23,909 nt of DNA from a virus, in the IMG/VR virus record IMGVR_UViG_3300049456_000021, positions 1-23,909 of that record; one strand, 5' to 3'. The notes under the pieces are model-generated. The model made no database searches and was not told the origin of the DNA. It saw only the letters and a program-made list of their open reading frames with translations. Below are positions 8,290 to 14,678 of this stretch, piece by piece (positions within the stretch are counted from its first letter, which is position 1; the number at the start of each line of letters is the position of its first letter). Position numbers and translations under genes: made by a program.

Positions 8290-8862
8290 TCACGGTCCGT
8301 ATGAGCCGATACGTGCCTGCTGCGCCTGCAATTCCCGCAGTGCCTGCAAATGCCGCTGAGCGAAAGACGCCCTAGCCGGCTTGACCGCCTTGACTGTCTT
8401 CGCCGTGGACGACGTGCTCTTCTTCTGGGTCAGGATCGTGCCACGCGCGTGCACGTGGCACGCCCTGCGGTGGGCTGCGGTCGTCCTGGCTGCGGTCGCC
8501 CGCGCCGTCTTGGAAGCCGCCGCCCTGGCATGCGCGCGGGCTGTCGCCTGCGCGGTCGCACGGGCAGTCGCCTTCGCGTGCGCGCTGGCGGTGGCGTGGG
8601 CGTGGGCTCTCGCCGTCGCCCTGGCGTGCGCCTGGGCTGTCTTGCGCGCCTTCAGCGAGGCAGCACTGCGGTGACCCGTCTGGGTGCGCTGCACCGGACG
8701 CCGGCTACCCGAGTTGCGAACCGCCTTGTGCGCCGCCCGCCGCGCCTTCTTCGTCTTCTGGCGCACCGGCACGCGGGTGATCACCGCTGCCCGCCTGGCG
8801 TGGCTGGCGACTCGCGTCTTAGCCTTCGCCTGGCGTCTGGTAGTAGTCGTGCCGCAGGACAC
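8290..8862 (-). CDS. Highly basic Ala/Arg/His/Lys-rich protein with strict Ala-X repeats (possible DNA-binding)
   Basis: The product has 190 residues, is very rich in Ala, Arg, Lys, His and Thr, and has very few acidic residues. From residue 76 to 114 every even position is Ala, giving twenty alternating Ala residues; the intervening positions are mainly Arg, His, Thr, Gln and Lys. N-terminal and C-terminal flanks have Lys/Arg clusters such as RQKTKKARRAAHK and QKKSTSSTAKTVKAVKPA. This composition resembles histone H1-like or HU-tail nucleic-acid-binding segments. The gene lies between the head-tail adaptor and tail terminator genes, so a role in packaged DNA or as an internal virion protein is possible. 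The GTG at 8862 follows GGGAGG by only three bases. No other Met codon occurs, so a later GTG is also possible. The plus-strand frame is hydrophobic and I consider it the shadow. I do not recognise a named family. Confidence 0.65.
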   Translation of the reverse strand: MSCGTTTTRRQAKAKTRVASHARRAAVITRVPVRQKTKKARRAAHKAVRNSGSRRPVQRTQTGHRSAASLKARKTAQAHARATARAHAHATASAHAKATARATAQATARAHARAAASKTARATAARTTAAHRRACHVHARGTILTQKKSTSSTAKTVKAVKPARASFAQRHLQALRELQAQQARIGSYGP

Positions 8863-8887
8863 ATGCCTCCCGGCTATCCTGTAAGCG

Positions 8888-8964
8888 GAGCCCGCCCGGG
8901 TGAGGACAGGTCACTTTTCACACCGGATCAGGGAGTTGAACCTTGATCCCCCCTGGGCGGGCTC
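8888..8964. repeat. Nested inverted repeats between the adaptor and the basic-protein gene
   Basis: GAGCCCGCCCGGG (8888-8900) and CCTGGGCGGGCTC (8952-8964) pair over 13 positions with one G-U or mismatch position. Inside them GGATCAGGG and CCTTGATCC form a second 9-bp stem with a 7-base loop. The outer arm begins two bases past the adaptor stop codon. It may terminate or stabilise the adaptor transcript. Without a U-run the function is open. Confidence 0.5.
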
Positions 8965-8965
8965 T

Positions 8966-9946
8966 TTAGATCGTCCGCCGGAACGGGTGAATCAGCAGCT
9001 CAGCCTCGGAGTTCAGGGACTCCACGTCGCCGCCGGTGTGCTGGGAGTGCCCGGAGATGTCGTGGATGCTGGTCGTGGTCGCGCCACGGGTCAGCGCCTC
9101 GGCCGTGCAGAACAAGATGCACGCCTGCTCGATGGTCGCCGGCATGGTGGTGAACACGGTGCCCTGCTCGTGCGGGTAGACCAGCGGGCTGGACAGACCC
9201 ACCGTGCCCGGACCCGACACCGAGGTTGCCGAAGTCACGTGGCAGACCTCCTGCAGAGCCGAGTCCTTGATAGCCCCGGTGGCTCCCAGCTGCCCGGAGT
9301 AGGACGTAGCCGCCCAGCCGGTGCAGTCATCCAGGATCAGGCTGGTGGAGCCCGCTGTGGCGTTCTGGGCGATCTCCGCGTGCGGCCAGCCGTTCGTGTA
9401 CGTCACCTGCAGGGAATAGCCGTTACGGCCGTTGCACTGGTCGATGTAGCCAGCCCCGATGATGATCGCCTGCCCGCCGAAGGCGCTGCCCGAAGGGCTG
9501 TTGGAGCCGAAGATGCCGATCGGGGGGGTCTCGGGCTCATACCAGTTGGTCGGGATCGTCTGGTAGTTCCGGGGGAACGTGTTGGGGGCGACGAGCACCT
9601 TCGTGATGGACAGGACCGGCCACCGTGCCAGGATCGCCCGGGTGTTGTAGGCAATCTGCCCCCAGTAGGAGCCCGTGTTGCCGCCGCCCGCCGAGGGACC
9701 CGTGGTCACGCGGTAGTCGGGTCCGTGCAGCAGCTCGGTGTCGGTGGTGGCGCGGAGGACCTGGTTGCAGTAAGCGTCCACTTTCGCGGTCGCCCGCTGG
9801 CACATGTTCCACCATTCCGCCGCATTCTGGGCGGGGGTCACGTCATCGCCAGGGGGAATACTGGACCAGTCAATGCCCGTGGGGGCGGTAATCAGCGTCA
9901 CCGGCGAAATGTAGGGTGCGCCGACAACAGGCATCGGGGTGGTCAT
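8966..9946 (-). CDS. Head-tail adaptor (HK97 gp6-like connector)
   Basis: This 326-residue product resembles the gp6-like head-tail connector family, which forms a ring below the portal. The N-terminal part has the typical helix pattern WWNMCQRATAKVDAYCNQVL near residues 45-64. The C-terminus has the matching helix EQACILFCTAEALTRG near 280-295, followed by LNSEAELLIHPFRR. The middle (about 70-270) is a beta-rich insert that makes it roughly twice the size of a minimal gp6 protein; it includes QNATAGSTSLILDDCTGW, a pattern common in phage structural beta domains. ATG at 9946 overlaps the stop of the upstream Cys-rich gene (ATGA), so translation is coupled. In typical phages this gene follows the capsid gene closely; here about 7.7 kb of other genes lie between them. 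Confidence 0.78.
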   Translation of the reverse strand: MTTPMPVVGAPYISPVTLITAPTGIDWSSIPPGDDVTPAQNAAEWWNMCQRATAKVDAYCNQVLRATTDTELLHGPDYRVTTGPSAGGGNTGSYWGQIAYNTRAILARWPVLSITKVLVAPNTFPRNYQTIPTNWYEPETPPIGIFGSNSPSGSAFGGQAIIIGAGYIDQCNGRNGYSLQVTYTNGWPHAEIAQNATAGSTSLILDDCTGWAATSYSGQLGATGAIKDSALQEVCHVTSATSVSGPGTVGLSSPLVYPHEQGTVFTTMPATIEQACILFCTAEALTRGATTTSIHDISGHSQHTGGDVESLNSEAELLIHPFRRTI

Positions 9947-10152
9947 GGGAGCCTCTCAGGAGCAGCTTTAAGGCACTTCTTGCAGACGTAGCCGCCACGT
10001 CCGTTATCTTCCTCGGAAAGCCAGTCCGAATGCTTCGGCCAGCACACGTCGTCGCCGCACCGGGTGCACTGCCCGGCAGGAGCGGCCGTCCTGGCGGCAC
10101 GTCCACGGAGGGGTCCGCCGCATCGCTTGCACAGTCCGGCCGCTCTGCTCAT
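9943..10152 (-). CDS. Small protein with three CxxC pairs (zinc-ribbon-like)
   Basis: The 69-residue product has CKRC at 8-11, CTRC at 29-32 and CKKC at 57-60, plus C37 and H41, a layout that suggests one or two zinc sites. It is rich in Arg, Gly and Ala between the pairs. ATG at 10152 has AGGAG six to eight bases upstream. Its stop overlaps the start of the adaptor gene, so its synthesis is tied to head completion. A structural zinc protein or a small nucleic-acid-binding protein would fit. I do not recognise the family. Confidence 0.75.
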   Translation of the reverse strand: MSRAAGLCKRCGGPLRGRAARTAAPAGQCTRCGDDVCWPKHSDWLSEEDNGRGGYVCKKCLKAAPERLP

Positions 10153-10159
10153 GGGACTC

Positions 10160-10834
10160 CTAGGTTGTCAGTCTCTCGATCAGCTGCACCTTGGTGCCCT
10201 TGTCGGAAAGATCGCGCGAGCGTGCCATCTTCTTCAGGGTGGCGATGTGCAGGGTGCCGAGGGGGATAGCAGCCGTGGCAGCTGCCAGGTCAGTCGGCAT
10301 GGGGATGCCGCATTCGCCGCAGAACTTGGTTGCGAGCGAGTTCTTGTGCCCGCTGACGCAGGCGACAGTCTCATCGCTCTTAGGTACCGGCGGGCGCTTG
10401 AGCGGGTCGAGGGTCCGGTCGAGCATCCACTGGGCTTCCGAGAAGTCCTTGAGGTCCAGACCCGGGACGCCCTGCAGCGCAACGTAAGTCCGGAGCATTT
10501 CCAGCTGCTCCTTGCCGCGCTCGGCGCGGATCTTGTTGATGTGCTGCTCGTCGGGGGTCAGCGGGATGCCCTCGGGAGTGCTGGACCAGTGCGGGTCGGA
10601 GTCCGCGACGTGCTCCATCCGGCCGGGAATGTTCTGTTCCTTGTCACCGGGGATGTTCTTGATAAGTTTCGGCTTCCCGTCACCCCGCAGATAGGACTCG
10701 CAAGGATTACAGTCAAGCTTCCACTCCTTGGCAGGGGCTCCACGGGTCACCGAGCGGGAATGAACGGCTCCGCAGCCCCCCGATGTCTGGGGGATAGAGA
10801 CCGACATGAGGTCGGATCTCGCGTAAAGGGACAT
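10160..10834 (-). CDS. Zinc-finger and SAP-domain protein
   Basis: I chose ATG 10834 because AAAGGAG lies seven bases upstream; the frame also has an upstream TTG, but it lies ahead of that binding site. The product has 224 residues. Near the N-terminus C21, H25, C42 and C45 could bind zinc. A second group, C159, H163, C172 and C175 (FCGECG), is a zinc-ribbon-like knuckle. Residues 190-222 match a SAP motif (helix-turn-helix), with LHIATLKKMARSRDLSDKGT followed by QLIERL; SAP domains usually bind DNA. The gene lies just left of the plus-strand module and just upstream of the small Cys-rich gene, with the ATG and the plus-strand promoter back to back. A DNA-contacting head protein is a plausible role. 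Exact function is unknown. Confidence 0.78.
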   Translation of the reverse strand: MSLYARSDLMSVSIPQTSGGCGAVHSRSVTRGAPAKEWKLDCNPCESYLRGDGKPKLIKNIPGDKEQNIPGRMEHVADSDPHWSSTPEGIPLTPDEQHINKIRAERGKEQLEMLRTYVALQGVPGLDLKDFSEAQWMLDRTLDPLKRPPVPKSDETVACVSGHKNSLATKFCGECGIPMPTDLAAATAAIPLGTLHIATLKKMARSRDLSDKGTKVQLIERLTT

Positions 10835-10845
10835 GCGCTTCTCCT

Positions 10846-10874
10846 TTGACAATTGCCAGACCTTCGGATAGGCT
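10846..10874 (+). promoter_or_regulatory. Sigma-70-type promoter of the plus-strand module
   Basis: TTGACA at 10846-10851 and TAGGCT at 10869-10874 are separated by exactly 17 bases. The first gene of the plus module starts 32 bases past the -10 box. The -35 box lies next to the ribosome binding site of the divergent minus-strand SAP gene. This is a consensus -35 with a reasonable actinobacterial -10 (TAGGCT), so activity with the main host sigma factor is likely. Confidence 0.7.
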
Positions 10875-10905
10875 GGCTGGACAGTAGTGAACTGAAAGGG
10901 AAGAG

Positions 10906-11313
10906 ATGATGAAAGATCAGGTCAATGCGCTGCTCAAGCTGAAGCGCAACCGCAATAACCTCGCCCAGATCCAGGACGTGCTCGGGGAAGTCCGCGAGCT
11001 GGCTGATACTGCAGAGACAGCTGTCGAGGCAGCGAAGGCAGCCTGGGCAGCGTGCGAGGAACTGACCGGAGCTGGCGGGGAAGGCAACCCGCTGGTCCCC
11101 TGGTTCGATGACGCGGCAGAGGCTGCCAACCTGTTCCAGCAGTCCCTGCCCGGGGATGACACCCAGGACATCGAGGAGCTGGTGTCCGCAGCCGAAGAGG
11201 CGGCAGAAGAGTACGAGAACTGCCTGGAAGACCGGGACTACAGCGCCGAGGACCGTGAGGGAATCTGGGACGGGCTGATCGATGCCCTGGATAACATCGC
11301 GTCAGCGATGTAG
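10906..11313 (+). CDS. Small acidic coiled-coil protein, first gene of the plus-strand module
   Basis: The product has 135 residues with about 32 Asp/Glu and about 9 Lys/Arg. The first 30 residues carry most of the basic charge (KLKRNRNN), while the rest is strongly acidic and Ala-rich, with helical segments LADTAETAVEAAKAAWAACEE and ELVSAAEEAAEEYEN. ATGATG at 10906 offers two adjacent starts behind AAGGGAAGAG; the second gives better spacing. The gene is transcribed against all its neighbours from its own promoter. Strong negative charge could suit a DNA mimic or an inhibitor of a host DNA-binding enzyme, but that is conjecture. No family is recognised. Confidence 0.75.
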   Translation: MMKDQVNALLKLKRNRNNLAQIQDVLGEVRELADTAETAVEAAKAAWAACEELTGAGGEGNPLVPWFDDAAEAANLFQQSLPGDDTQDIEELVSAAEEAAEEYENCLEDRDYSAEDREGIWDGLIDALDNIASAM

Positions 11314-11322
11314 GGTTCTGGG

Positions 11323-11478
11323 GTGGACAGCGAAGTCATCGCCAGGCTGCTCCCCGGGCATGAGGCGGAAGTCGCCGCCCTGCGAGCCCTCGAACAGGCA
11401 GGCATGCTCGCGCACGTCAGATTCGAATACGAGGAGCCTGATGTTCAACAGCCCGGGGACCCCGGAGTACAGTCGTGA
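11323..11478 (+). CDS. Small hypothetical protein, second gene of the plus-strand module
   Basis: A GTG at 11323 opens a 51-codon frame ending in TGA at 11476-11478. The codons are strongly GC-ending, as in real genes here. The product has an amphipathic helical stretch (EVIARLLPGHEAEVAALRAL) and an acidic Pro/Gly-rich tail. It starts ten bases after the stop of the acidic gene and its last 38 bases overlap the next gene, typical of compact phage cassettes. The ribosome binding site is weak, so translation may depend on coupling. No family is recognised, and the call is less certain than its neighbours. Confidence 0.5.
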   Translation: MDSEVIARLLPGHEAEVAALRALEQAGMLAHVRFEYEEPDVQQPGDPGVQS

Positions 11479-11692
11479 CGGCACGGTAGTCTGGAAGGCT
11501 TCCTGCCCCCGCTGCCACCGTCCCTCAGAGGTCCGCAAGCTGGACCCGTTCGCCGTGCAAGCCTGGATCGGCGGCATGCACGTCCAGGAAGCTTTCCCGC
11601 ACCGGTCGGTCTCTGACCGGGAGACCATGATGAGCGGGCTGCACGACGAGTGCTTCGAGCTGTGGTTCGCCCCGCAGGCCGAAGACGAGTAA
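11441..11692 (+). CDS. Small hypothetical protein with a CxxC motif, third gene of the plus-strand module
   Basis: ATG at 11441 follows GAGGAG by four bases, the best start in this frame; the open frame extends further upstream but without a binding site and inside the previous genes. The product has 83 residues. A single CPRC pair occurs near residues 23-26, and a later Cys and His near HDECFELWF could complete a metal site. The N-terminal part (GTVVWKASCPRCHRPSEV) resembles a rubredoxin-like or zinc-ribbon knuckle. Its stop is followed by structured sequence and the shared terminator. Function is unknown. Confidence 0.7.
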   Translation: MFNSPGTPEYSRDGTVVWKASCPRCHRPSEVRKLDPFAVQAWIGGMHVQEAFPHRSVSDRETMMSGLHDECFELWFAPQAEDE

Positions 11693-11747
11693 ACTGGGGT
11701 CGCGACCGGGTACTCACTCTCCCTGGTCGCAGCGACTAGAGGGTCGC

Positions 11748-11787
11748 CTGAGCCCGGGTTCGTCGCCACTTACGGACCCGGGCTCAG
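11748..11787. terminator. Bidirectional terminator between convergent genes
   Basis: CTGAGCCCGGGT (11748-11759) and ACCCGGGCTCAG (11776-11787) are a perfect 12-bp inverted repeat with a 16-base loop. It lies after the plus-strand CxxC gene and overlaps the last codons of the convergent zinc-ribbon gene. No U-run is present on either side. Convergent position and symmetry suggest it ends transcription from both directions. A second weaker hairpin (GCGACC...GGTCGC) lies at about 11702-11730. Confidence 0.65.
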
Positions 11788-12137
11788 CCCTTGTCCAGGA
11801 TCGGGGTGAACTCCGGGAAGATGTCCTTGAAGGTGACCCTGCGCTCTTCCATCTCCATCTCGGAGACCGTCTCGTCCCCGCACTTGGAGCAGGTCTTCGC
11901 CCAGGCATGCCAGAGCTTGACGCACTTCGGGCACCAGCGCCCCCGCTGCTTGCGGTCGCGGATGAACTGCTTTTCCGGACCCGCGTCCACCAGTCCTGCA
12001 GAAGCGTACTGCTGGTTGCGCAGGGCGGGGATGTGGCGCTCGTCCACGTCCACGCTCGTCCCGGGCTTGGCGGTGTAACGGGTGCCGTCATCCGCCTTGA
12101 AGCCCATGCAGCCGGGGGGGAGAAGTACCTTGGTCAT
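11784..12137 (-). CDS. Zinc-ribbon protein of the head region
   Basis: The 117-residue product starts at ATG 12137, with AGAGGACAGG just upstream. The open frame extends further upstream, but that part runs over the previous gene out of phase and has no good start. The N-terminal half (MGFKADDGTRYTAKPG then SVDVDERHIPAL) resembles a short beta domain found in small actinophage head-region proteins that begin with a DGT-Y pattern. The C-terminal half has a classical ribbon, CPKC at 69-72 and CSKC at 83-86, followed by an acidic helix. The last codons lie inside the shared terminator repeat. Its role is not known. Confidence 0.75.
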   Translation of the reverse strand: MTKVLLPPGCMGFKADDGTRYTAKPGTSVDVDERHIPALRNQQYASAGLVDAGPEKQFIRDRKQRGRWCPKCVKLWHAWAKTCSKCGDETVSEMEMEERRVTFKDIFPEFTPILDKG

Positions 12138-12145
12138 CCTGTCCT

Positions 12146-12427
12146 CTAGTTCGTTGAGCTGATCAGGTAGCAGAAGGTGGCGGCAGTCGCGTTGCCCGTG
12201 GTGGCGAAGAAGGTGAGCCCGCTGCTGCCCACCACCGTCTCGGTGTTCGTCGGGGTCGGGGTAACGGTCAGCCCATTGGTGCTGCTCACTTTGGTGCTGC
12301 TCCCCAGGAACACCGACTGAGCCTGCGACGGCTGGTAGAAGAACAGGTTGCAGTAGCCCGGGGGGGCAGTGAAGGCTGGCACCGTAGCGTTCCCCGGGAC
12401 CGTGACCGTGCCCATGACATAGGACAT
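12146..12427 (-). CDS. Small beta-rich decoration-like protein, tandem paralogue B
   Basis: The 93-residue product is rich in Thr, Ser, Val and Gly and lacks charged clusters, as expected of a small virion surface beta domain. It aligns with the upstream gene: MSYVMGTVTV against MAYVMGQIVV, PPGYCNLFFY against PAGLCNVTFW, and VFLGSSTKVSSTNGL against VYVGSSTSVTSANGL. The similarity shows a tandem duplication. The ATG lies three bases after the stop of the upstream gene, with only a weak binding site, so coupled translation is likely. The V-x-x-G-x-x-x-V-x-x-x-x-G-L pattern is also seen in the capsid-side decoration-like gene at 16283. Decoration of the capsid or head-fibre function is inferred. 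Confidence 0.78.
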   Translation of the reverse strand: MSYVMGTVTVPGNATVPAFTAPPGYCNLFFYQPSQAQSVFLGSSTKVSSTNGLTVTPTPTNTETVVGSSGLTFFATTGNATAATFCYLISSTN

Positions 12428-12430
12428 GAC

Positions 12431-12718
12431 TTACGCCTGGGCGGTCACGATGATGTAGCTGATGGTCCCGGCACCGGTTGCCGCAGTCCCGTAGAACTGC
12501 GACCCGGCGCTGCTCACGTAGTTGAAGAAGCTCGTCGGGATGGAATGGCACTGGAGCCCGTTAGCGGAAGTGACCGAGGTGCTGCTCCCCACGTAGACGG
12601 TCCCGGTCAGCGAACCGTTCCAGAAGGTGACATTGCACAACCCTGCGGGCACCCGGAAAAGGGGGACCGGACCCGTGGTATTAAGCGCAACTACAATCTG
12701 CCCCATGACATAAGCCAC
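12431..12718 (-). CDS. Small beta-rich decoration-like protein, tandem paralogue A
   Basis: I chose GTG 12718 over the GTG at 12727 because it gives MAYVMGQIVVALN, matching the N-terminus of its paralogue, and because AGAGAG then lies eight bases upstream. The product has about 95 residues, is Thr/Ser/Val/Gly-rich and has almost no charged residues. Conserved features shared with paralogue B are the AGLCNVTFW strand, VYVGSSTSVTSANGL and a C-terminal strand region after a Gly/Ala turn. The single Cys in the NVTFW strand is conserved in both copies. A capsid decoration role fits the position and composition but is not proven. Confidence 0.78.
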   Translation of the reverse strand: MAYVMGQIVVALNTTGPVPLFRVPAGLCNVTFWNGSLTGTVYVGSSTSVTSANGLQCHSIPTSFFNYVSSAGSQFYGTAATGAGTISYIIVTAQA

Positions 12719-12750
12719 AAAACCCACTCTCTTTTAGGGCTACCACGTCA

Positions 12751-13104
12751 CTAATCTGCTTCGATCCAAGCAGAGAAGGTGTGACTAATGGAGTCTTCGT
12801 TGTGGACGACCAATTGCATAAACGAGAATGGTCCCGTGTCAGAAATAGTTTGTATCACGTAGTATGGAGCAACGAAGTCATTCGTGTTATCGATAAGGGT
12901 GACAGGATAGGTAGTTCCATCCATCCCCGCCAGAAGGCGGACCTGAACAGCACTAGTAACAGTCGTTTCGTTGAATGGTCCCACGATAATGCTTAGATTC
13001 TTTACCCCTAGCTCATAGTTAATATCTACTGTAGTGCTGTTACCAGCAGTAACAGTCACAACATCCGCTAGTTGGACCGGCACGCCGGCTGGTAGTACGG
13101 TCAT
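12751..13104 (-). CDS. Small beta-rich structural protein, AT-rich foreign-looking gene
   Basis: The 117-residue product reads as a beta sandwich: VTVTAGNSTTVDINYELG, then VKNLSIIVGPFNETTV, then AVQVRLLAG, with a C-terminal QLVVHNEDSISHTFSAWIEAD. The C-terminal NEDS-H-FSAW strand resembles small phage decoration or BIG-type domains. ATG at 13104 follows AGGAG by six bases. The gene stands out by base use: three 60-base blocks inside it that I counted average 43% G+C, against about 65% in a block of the next gene, with many A/T-ending codons. This suggests a recent transfer from a lower-GC source. It lies between the glycosyltransferase gene and the tandem paralogues. Function is inferred from shape and position. 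Confidence 0.75.
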   Translation of the reverse strand: MTVLPAGVPVQLADVVTVTAGNSTTVDINYELGVKNLSIIVGPFNETTVTSAVQVRLLAGMDGTTYPVTLIDNTNDFVAPYYVIQTISDTGPFSFMQLVVHNEDSISHTFSAWIEAD

Positions 13105-13113
13105 ATATAACTC

Positions 13114-13818
13114 CTAGAATTGGTCGAGCACCCACTTGATGTCCGGGTTGAACTTCCTGCGGAGCTTCGACACCTCAGCCGGCATGTCCACGGCACGCCA
13201 CTTCTGGAATGCCATATGGTCGCTTCGCCCCCATGCCTTCTCCGCGAAGGTGTACGTCTCGTCGTGCGGGGTGTCCGGGTCAATGGAATAGTGCTTGTGG
13301 TCCACGACCACCTGCGGGCAGAAGCGGATGAGACCCGAGCGCTTGCCCATCTCAGCCCACACGTTGTCCACGTAGTAGTGCGCGAACCCCGGGTTCATGA
13401 AATACCCGAGATGCATCACGATGTCCGAGGAGATGATGATCGTCTCCGGGATGTCATTGCGGCGCTTGTCGTCCGGGTACACCATTCCCGTGCCGTCCAT
13501 GTCCTCCGTCAGGACCTTCATCAAGATGGTGTCCCAGTGGGGGGTGGCGAACGTATTGTCATCCCCGATGAACATCAGCGCGTCATAGGAGCTGGCGCAG
13601 GCATCCGCCGTGCGGTTCACCTTGGAGACGGTGGGCTCCCTCGGCTCCAGGACCGCGTGCAGCGCACTGCCCCAGTCCATGTCCTTATAGGAGTCCTGGT
13701 CATCGGAGTCGGTGATGAACACCAGGTCCGCGTCGTCGGTCATTTCCTCGAACGACTTCAGGAACCGCTCGCAGTTCTCTCGTCTCTGACGGGTCGGGAC
13801 CATGACAAGAAGAGTCAT
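13114..13818 (-). CDS. GT-A fold glycosyltransferase (family 2-like), last gene of the sugar cassette
   Basis: The 234-residue product begins with a nucleotide-binding strand, LLVMVPTRQRREN, and carries a DxD-like metal and donor site in FIGDDN near residues 83-88. VDNVWAEMGKR near 150-160 and HKHYSID near 174-180 fit the acceptor-side region of inverting GT-A enzymes. It resembles phage and environmental transferases of the glycosyltransferase 2 type. The ATG at 13818 overlaps the stop of the epimerase gene (TAATG). It would transfer the sugar made by the two upstream epimerase/dehydratases. The acceptor might be one of the neighbouring Ser/Thr-rich surface proteins. That is inference from gene order; the family fit is good. 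Confidence 0.82.
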   Translation of the reverse strand: MTLLVMVPTRQRRENCERFLKSFEEMTDDADLVFITDSDDQDSYKDMDWGSALHAVLEPREPTVSKVNRTADACASSYDALMFIGDDNTFATPHWDTILMKVLTEDMDGTGMVYPDDKRRNDIPETIIISSDIVMHLGYFMNPGFAHYYVDNVWAEMGKRSGLIRFCPQVVVDHKHYSIDPDTPHDETYTFAEKAWGRSDHMAFQKWRAVDMPAEVSKLRRKFNPDIKWVLDQF

Positions 13819-14678
13819 TACGGACCTTTCAGTGCTTCAGTGATGCCTTCTTCGACAAGCATCGCCGGCGTGTAGAATTCGAGTAGCCTCTCCGGGCATC
13901 CCACCCGGTATATAAGCCCCTCAGGCTTATCCGCCGTGCTGATCTCCGGGTCATATCCTGCCTGCTCCGCGAAAAGGGCAATCAGCTCCCGCAGGCTGAG
14001 CGCCCTCCCCGTACACAAATTAACAGGTCCGTCAATTTCCTTCACTGCCATAGTGATGATTGCTCTCACCACATCCTTGACGTGAATGAAATCACGGACC
14101 TGATTGCCTGTTCCCCACACCGTCACCGGGTTCCGGCGCTCCCTGAACTGCAGGGCGATGTTGGCGAACGGGAATACCGGGTCCTGACCTGACCCGTACA
14201 CGGTGAACGGGCGCACCACCGAAACCGGGACGCTGGACCGCGATGCCAGCACTTCCCCGGTGAGCTTCGCCCACCCGTACAGCTCGTCCGGAGCCCAGGT
14301 GTCTGTCAGGTCGATATCTTCTTCGTAAAGCGCGCCGCCCAGCGTCCTCTGGAGCCCCGCCGGATACGCGGCGACAGAAGAGACGTAGACGATTCTCCCG
14401 GGCTTGACATGCTCAGCCCACCGGAATAGTCCCGCATCTATTTCCAGGTTCTCCGCATGCGCCATGGGGCTCTCTATGAGAACCCTTCCCCCGACCACGG
14501 CGGCGCAGTGGATCACCAGGTCGTAACGGCGGGACGGGGAATCCCAGTCACGGAAGAAATCCCTGGCGTCGATACCTGTGCGCTTGTCCACGCGGGTAAG
14601 CGAATGCCCCTGCTCTACCAGCGTCGCGGCGATGACGCTCCCGATGAAGCCCGCCGAGCCGGTCAGCAGGACCCTCAC
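13818..14678 (-). CDS. NAD-dependent sugar-nucleotide epimerase/dehydratase (short-chain dehydrogenase fold), copy 2
   Basis: The 286-residue product has the extended short-chain dehydrogenase pattern. The Rossmann motif GSAGFIG is at residues 7-13, the catalytic Ser lies in YVSSVAAY near 98-105, and YxxxK is YGWAK (Y134, K138). The C-terminal substrate part has VVRPFTVYGSGQDPVFPFAN and VRDFIHVKDVVRAI, typical of UDP- or dTDP-sugar epimerases and dehydratases. It is slightly shorter than usual (about 300-330). The start is GTG at 14678, whose GTGA overlaps the stop of copy 1. Its presence next to copy 1 suggests two successive steps on one nucleotide sugar. The exact sugar cannot be named. 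Confidence 0.88.
   Translation of the reverse strand: MRVLLTGSAGFIGSVIAATLVEQGHSLTRVDKRTGIDARDFFRDWDSPSRRYDLVIHCAAVVGGRVLIESPMAHAENLEIDAGLFRWAEHVKPGRIVYVSSVAAYPAGLQRTLGGALYEEDIDLTDTWAPDELYGWAKLTGEVLASRSSVPVSVVRPFTVYGSGQDPVFPFANIALQFRERRNPVTVWGTGNQVRDFIHVKDVVRAIITMAVKEIDGPVNLCTGRALSLRELIALFAEQAGYDPEISTADKPEGLIYRVGCPERLLEFYTPAMLVEEGITEALKGP

Noticed and set aside
8381-8674. Hydrophobic plus-strand frame that looks like a membrane protein
   Set aside because: Its hydrophobic alternation is the complement of the Ala-X repeat on the minus strand, and the start lacks a convincing ribosome binding site. I left it as a lower-probability alternative.
8915-8945. tRNA T-arm-like stem with TTCAACT loop on the minus strand
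   Set aside because: The 5-bp stem has a mismatch, and no acceptor, D-arm or anticodon arm can be found at proper distance.
10835-10905. Divergent promoter for the minus-strand SAP gene
   Set aside because: TTCACT and TATCCG can be placed but with a 15-base spacer and poor match, so I did not list it.
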